Assembly: GCA_023313575.1 (NCBI GenBank)
Contig: JAJTTP010000017.1
Span: 248,001-312,000, forward strand
DNA length: 64,000 nt
From: Eutypella sp. D-1
Taxonomy: Eukaryota; Ascomycota; Sordariomycetes; Xylariales; Diatrypaceae
Direction: 5' to 3'
Position 1 is the first letter of the stretch; each line of letters starts with the position of its first letter. The position numbers and the translations under genes were made by a program. The notes beneath the pieces were generated by a model, which was given only the letters and a program-made list of their open reading frames with translations, searched no databases and was not told where the DNA came from. Shown here piece by piece: positions 60,001 to 64,000 of this stretch.

Positions 60001-60830
60001 CACGCTGCCCCCCCTCCCCCCAGCATTCCCAAGAATAGTACATTATGGACCGTATTTGTATGAGGGCCCCCTCCAGTATGAAGTTCAAAATTATCTATAT
60101 ACATCCTATGGATAACTTCAAACAGTGAGTGCCAATTAAGGTAGTTATATACGAAGTACTTCGTACGAATACCCCGTACCTAACTCTATAAACCTCGATC
60201 GCTTACTGGCAATTATGTAGTTACACATACTAAGCAACGGGTTGTCACATGCATTTATGCTCTCACAACTTCTCTTACACCTATGTATATACTTATATTG
60301 ACTTTTTCAATGGTAGGCAAGTAGATATATAGGTATGCAATCGCTAGACCTTTTGTGTGGGCTATTAATGCATGGAATATGGACGGCGGAGAGAACGACT
60401 ACCGGCTATTGGTTATCCTTCATTCTTGGACCTTTGACGACAGCACGGATGCCTCTTCTACCTACCAACAGATGATTACGGTGCGACACCATGGCTGAGA
60501 CTTTAAGTCTCAGCAAGCTCGTCGAGTAGTTGAGACCTGCATCGTTACCTTGGATGAGCCATATAAGAGATGTGGGGCCAGAGACAGGCAAACAGGCGCG
60601 CCACATTCAACCTGGGACGTACCCCTTATATTACATCTCCCACCTTCTCGCCTGAGCCGATGAAGGTGCATTCTCGTTGTATGCGCAATTACTGACAAGA
60701 GTAGCATCGCCCAGACACCGGGTACTAGACATCACCCGCATAGGTGCCTAGCAGGAACTCACTAGTAAGCCGGCTATATAGGATCAGAACGACGGCAGCG
60801 GCGAGGAGACTGTATATCTATGATGTTTTT

Positions 60831-60854
60831 ACGTCGCAACGTCGCAACGTCGCA
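60831..60854. repeat. Three perfect tandem copies of ACGTCGCA
   Basis: Three identical 8-bp units in otherwise unique sequence. Confidence 0.9.
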
Positions 60855-61564
60855 AATGTAGGCTTTAGGAGTCTATGAATACTTGGGTCTCAAGAGCCAA
60901 GCCAAGCGCCAAACGCACGCGGGCGAGTCGCCAAGAAGGGGTGATGGGTTACTGCATCGTTGGGCATCATGACCTTTTCAGCAAAATTGCATGACATTTA
61001 ATAACGTGTTGTCGTCCATTGCGACCGCTTGTCAGCGTTCTCATTCGTTCGGTAGTCGTACGTCGAGGGGCGATGGACGGCCAGTTGCATCCCGCCAGGC
61101 GCGATACATAGTAGTTTTAAGCTCTCTACACAGGCGCATATAAATTGCGTCGTAGGAAGGGAAGCAACCCAGAAATTTCGTATGCCTATGATCATATTGT
61201 TGGTGGGGGTCTAATTCTAGGAACCCGGCTTTCGGGCGGTGTCGTCGCGGCAAAGGGCTTACCACTCGGAAGCGTACGTAATAGGAGAACTACGGGCACC
61301 GTCACCCTCCTCGTCCCCTTGCCGGCCTCTTCTATTTATCGTGGCCGTTCCAATATTTAGCCTGTGCTTCTTCGGACAATGATGTGTACCATACAGATCG
61401 CGTATACAGGGCATTATGGAGGTTGTCGTTTAGAGAGGGGATGCAACATATAAATTTATACGAGAATGCTATGTGTCCTCGAGGGGACACTCTCATCTCG
61501 GACCACCCCCCTTTTTGAATAGCTGAGCCTGGTGAGCGCATAGGCTAGAGTCCAGGTAGTTACG

Positions 61565-61580
61565 TCAGCATATATGCTGA
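61565..61580. repeat. Perfect 16-bp palindrome TCAGCATATATGCTGA
   Basis: Self-complementary without a spacer. No gene adjacent. Confidence 0.8.
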
Positions 61581-64000
61581 TATAGCGCTTGATGTTACAT
61601 TAAGTAGCAGGTGTGATTAACAGAAGTCTAGATAAGATTCTTAGCGAATGCATATGGAGCAGGAGCTTTGTAGGGTGGCTCGGTGAGACTCATGAATCTC
61701 TCCATGATCTAATAACCAATCGCAAGATTCAAATATTCAATCCTGCCTGAGTGGTTTCAAAGGTGAACAGTCTCATTCAACCTCGTCATTATCAATGAAT
61801 AATATCAGGGAATCCCCTATGAGAAAGTCCAATAACAAAGCTATGACAGTGTTTTCTATATTTATATATATACCAACCTCCACCACTTTCTAACATTGCG
61901 GTCGTCGTTCTAAACGTGGTCATCGAAGAAAAGAAAAGTGGGAGTTAGATACCCTGGTTGATCAGGACCAGGGATCAGGGATCTTATTTAGCAGCAATCC
62001 CTTCCTTTCCCACGACCATCCTGGTGTCTCATCAGCCCCGAGAGACCGTATTTGAGACTACCACACCCACATAACTAAGACTGATGCGCTACTTGAACTA
62101 CATAATGTACGGGCTTTTTTTCCTTCTATATTACCTGGCATATTATGTACGCATGCCGTTACTACCCAGCCAACGTGCTTCGTACTTCGCGGTTCGCAGT
62201 TCGTACAACATACGTACAGTGAAATCCCCTTTGGATCCACTCGGACGAGAAGAACCTCGAAGCCCAAAGAACAGGATACACAACAGCTTCACCCGGGGTA
62301 TTGTCTAAGGCTTGTTTTGGTCGTCCTTTCTAACTACATAGTATCTACTTTAGTGTAAAAGTGCGATGTGTTTGCTTGCTGCGCTATCTTCTCCCCGCCA
62401 CCCTCCCCTCCACCCTCCCTTCCTCTATCTTCGCGAGCAAGCTACCCAAGGATTTCGGGGACGGGTAGCGGGAGGCGGGAAGCGGGAGGGCGCGGGAAAC
62501 AACGTCCAATGCGGTACACGTAACTCTCAAATTCCTGTCTGCCGAGACGTCCCGAGTGATACCCCAACGCCCACGCAGTGCCCCCACGTAACTGCCGGTC
62601 ATGTAGACAATCCCCGCCGGAAGTGCGACTTAAGACCGCCCTGTTAACGTCTTGCTAGCGTTCGATCTACGAACATGTGAAGCTCCTCCTCGTCTGATAA
62701 CTGGTATTTCGTACTGTACTCCCTTCCCCGTACAACATGAAATAGCGGACTTCTGCCTCGCCAAGCTGGTTACGTATTCCAATATTATCGGTGCTTACGG
62801 CGTCCCAAGAGAGTGGAAATTGGTAAGCCTCAATGATCATGGCCCATGGTTTTCCGCCACCAACCACTGCCATCATCCACAGCTATTACATAATACGCTA
62901 GTACGATAACACGGGCAATCATTGCTCTGAAAAAACCATCACTTGGCACTAAATTTAATATACAATCTAGATTATCAGCGGGTATTATACCCTGACAGCC
63001 AAGCGGGTCAACACGCCCCCCCCCCCCCAAGCAAGTTAGAATGCGGGTTGCTACTCTAACTACGTACTTACTAAAATAATAAGTACTAGTTAGCACGGGA
63101 GGGAGGGACCTCCCTTTCTGCACCTGCAAATCCATAGGTCTAGCTCTCAGCAATCTATAGTCGCTGGCCGTCCCGTCAGCCCGTCCACCTCGCAGATTCC
63201 AACCTCGGAAGCTCTAATCGTAACTGGACTAGTTTTGCCTGGTCGCCTCGTGTTTTGACAGGACCGCAGGATCAGCAAAAATGGGCTCCGTCAGCGTCCA
63301 CCCCCAACCAACCCCGGTTCCCCGAACTGTCACCCAAGCTGTCGGGCCGAGCTTTCAGCAACCACGCTACGTCCCGGGAGCTTGTAAAGAGTAGTCTTGG
63401 CTCCTGGTTGGGTCTCGATTACCTGATCCAGGCCTATCGCCGCCTATGTGGCTGACGCAGATTGGCATTGATGCCTGAGGACTTGTCGACCCGCCTCGCC
63501 TGAATGCCGTTGGATTTCGAACCCAATGGCCAGCCTCGGCCTGGTCCCTACTGGCCCCCTTGCTTTACCTTTCTTGGGATGACTCGCATTGACATGGCAG
63601 CGCAGAGAAGGCTTTGGCCAGAAAATTCGATGATCTCTCCTGACGTGTTCAGCACTCCTTCAAGTCCAAGTCATGGTTCCCGCCGAAGCTACGTATTCCA
63701 TGGCGCGCGTGGTGGTTCTCGGTCTTCGAAGCTCAGGGGACGTAGATCTATCTGGACACGGACATGATGATGACTAGATGTCTTCGCCATATGATTTTTG
63801 GCGCATAAAGCCGACATCATAGTCATCTCGCCTCGTCTAATTCCGATTGCAGTGAACATCTCCCGTCCGTGCTTTGCACGGGGATGACAATTGGTCATCC
63901 TGTGACGCTTCTCAATGCCTCACCACCACCAAGGATTAGATCTCGCAGGGCCCCTTGAAACATAACACGAGGCAGTGGTATAACTAGCTATGTACTAAAA

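Larger units (their letters stand above)
60001..64000. other. Gene-poor right flank, part 2
   Basis: No supported gene. It holds three tandem ACGTCGCA units at 60831-60854, a 16-bp perfect palindrome TCAGCATATATGCTGA at 61565-61580, and a 13-C run at 63016-63028. The frame 63504-63767 has no recognised family and may or may not be real. Confidence 0.45.

Noticed and set aside
63505..63535. Possible reverse-strand tRNA B-box (GGGTTCGAAATCC)
   Set aside because: The T-loop is one base too long and no cloverleaf fits the flanks.

Overview
The window is nuclear DNA of a filamentous ascomycete (Pezizomycotina). A Sordariomycete is the likely class, but that is an inference. The support is short introns of about 50-175 nt with GTRNGT donors, CTAAC-like branch sites and YAG acceptors, together with fungus-specific families: a velvet factor, a DUF7708-NACHT-ankyrin protein, an ankyrin-CorA fusion, and Dal5-like and monocarboxylate-type transporters. 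Only about a third of the 64 kb is convincingly coding. I assembled exon structures by hand by joining frames at splice sites, and I list exons inside each entry.

Layout. 1-236: N-terminus of pyruvate dehydrogenase E1-alpha, minus strand, cut by the window edge. 805-1403: a TIR/MITE-like element that ends 35 bp from the stop of a large minus-strand STAND/NLR-type gene (1439-5524). 6901-8292: intronless velC-type velvet regulator, minus strand. 8293-21701: a 13 kb gene-poor tract with microsatellites and TACCTAGGTA palindromes. 21702-22358: a small hydrophilin-like gene. 22658-23408: a second inverted-repeat element with RIP-like divergence, followed by coding-like relics. 25958-29740: ankyrin-CorA fusion, plus strand. 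30640-32636: AAAP amino-acid transporter, minus strand. 36421-38777: Dal5-family MFS transporter, plus strand. 39431-40537 and 41330-42133: a divergent pair of intronless bacterial-type genes (zeta-toxin-like kinase and DUF1643). 43708-45145 and 46190-48022: a divergent monocarboxylate-type MFS transporter and cytochrome P450. 53719-55713: YDR124W-like helical-bundle nuclear protein, minus strand. The remainder (48023-53718, 55714-64000) shows no gene I can support.

How the genes relate. There is no complete biosynthetic cluster. Two divergent pairs look like co-regulated units: zeta-like kinase/DUF1643, and transporter/P450. The zeta/DUF1643 pair is the most unusual locus. Both genes are single-exon and of families best known in bacteria. 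They share a 792-bp promoter with a TATA box on each side and two adjacent perfect hairpins near its middle. The NLR gene is complete except for a one-base frame slip in an 11-base homopolymer. Its P-loop is encoded on a 25-nt microexon. Several transport and stress-type genes share the window, but no shared pathway is shown by the sequence.
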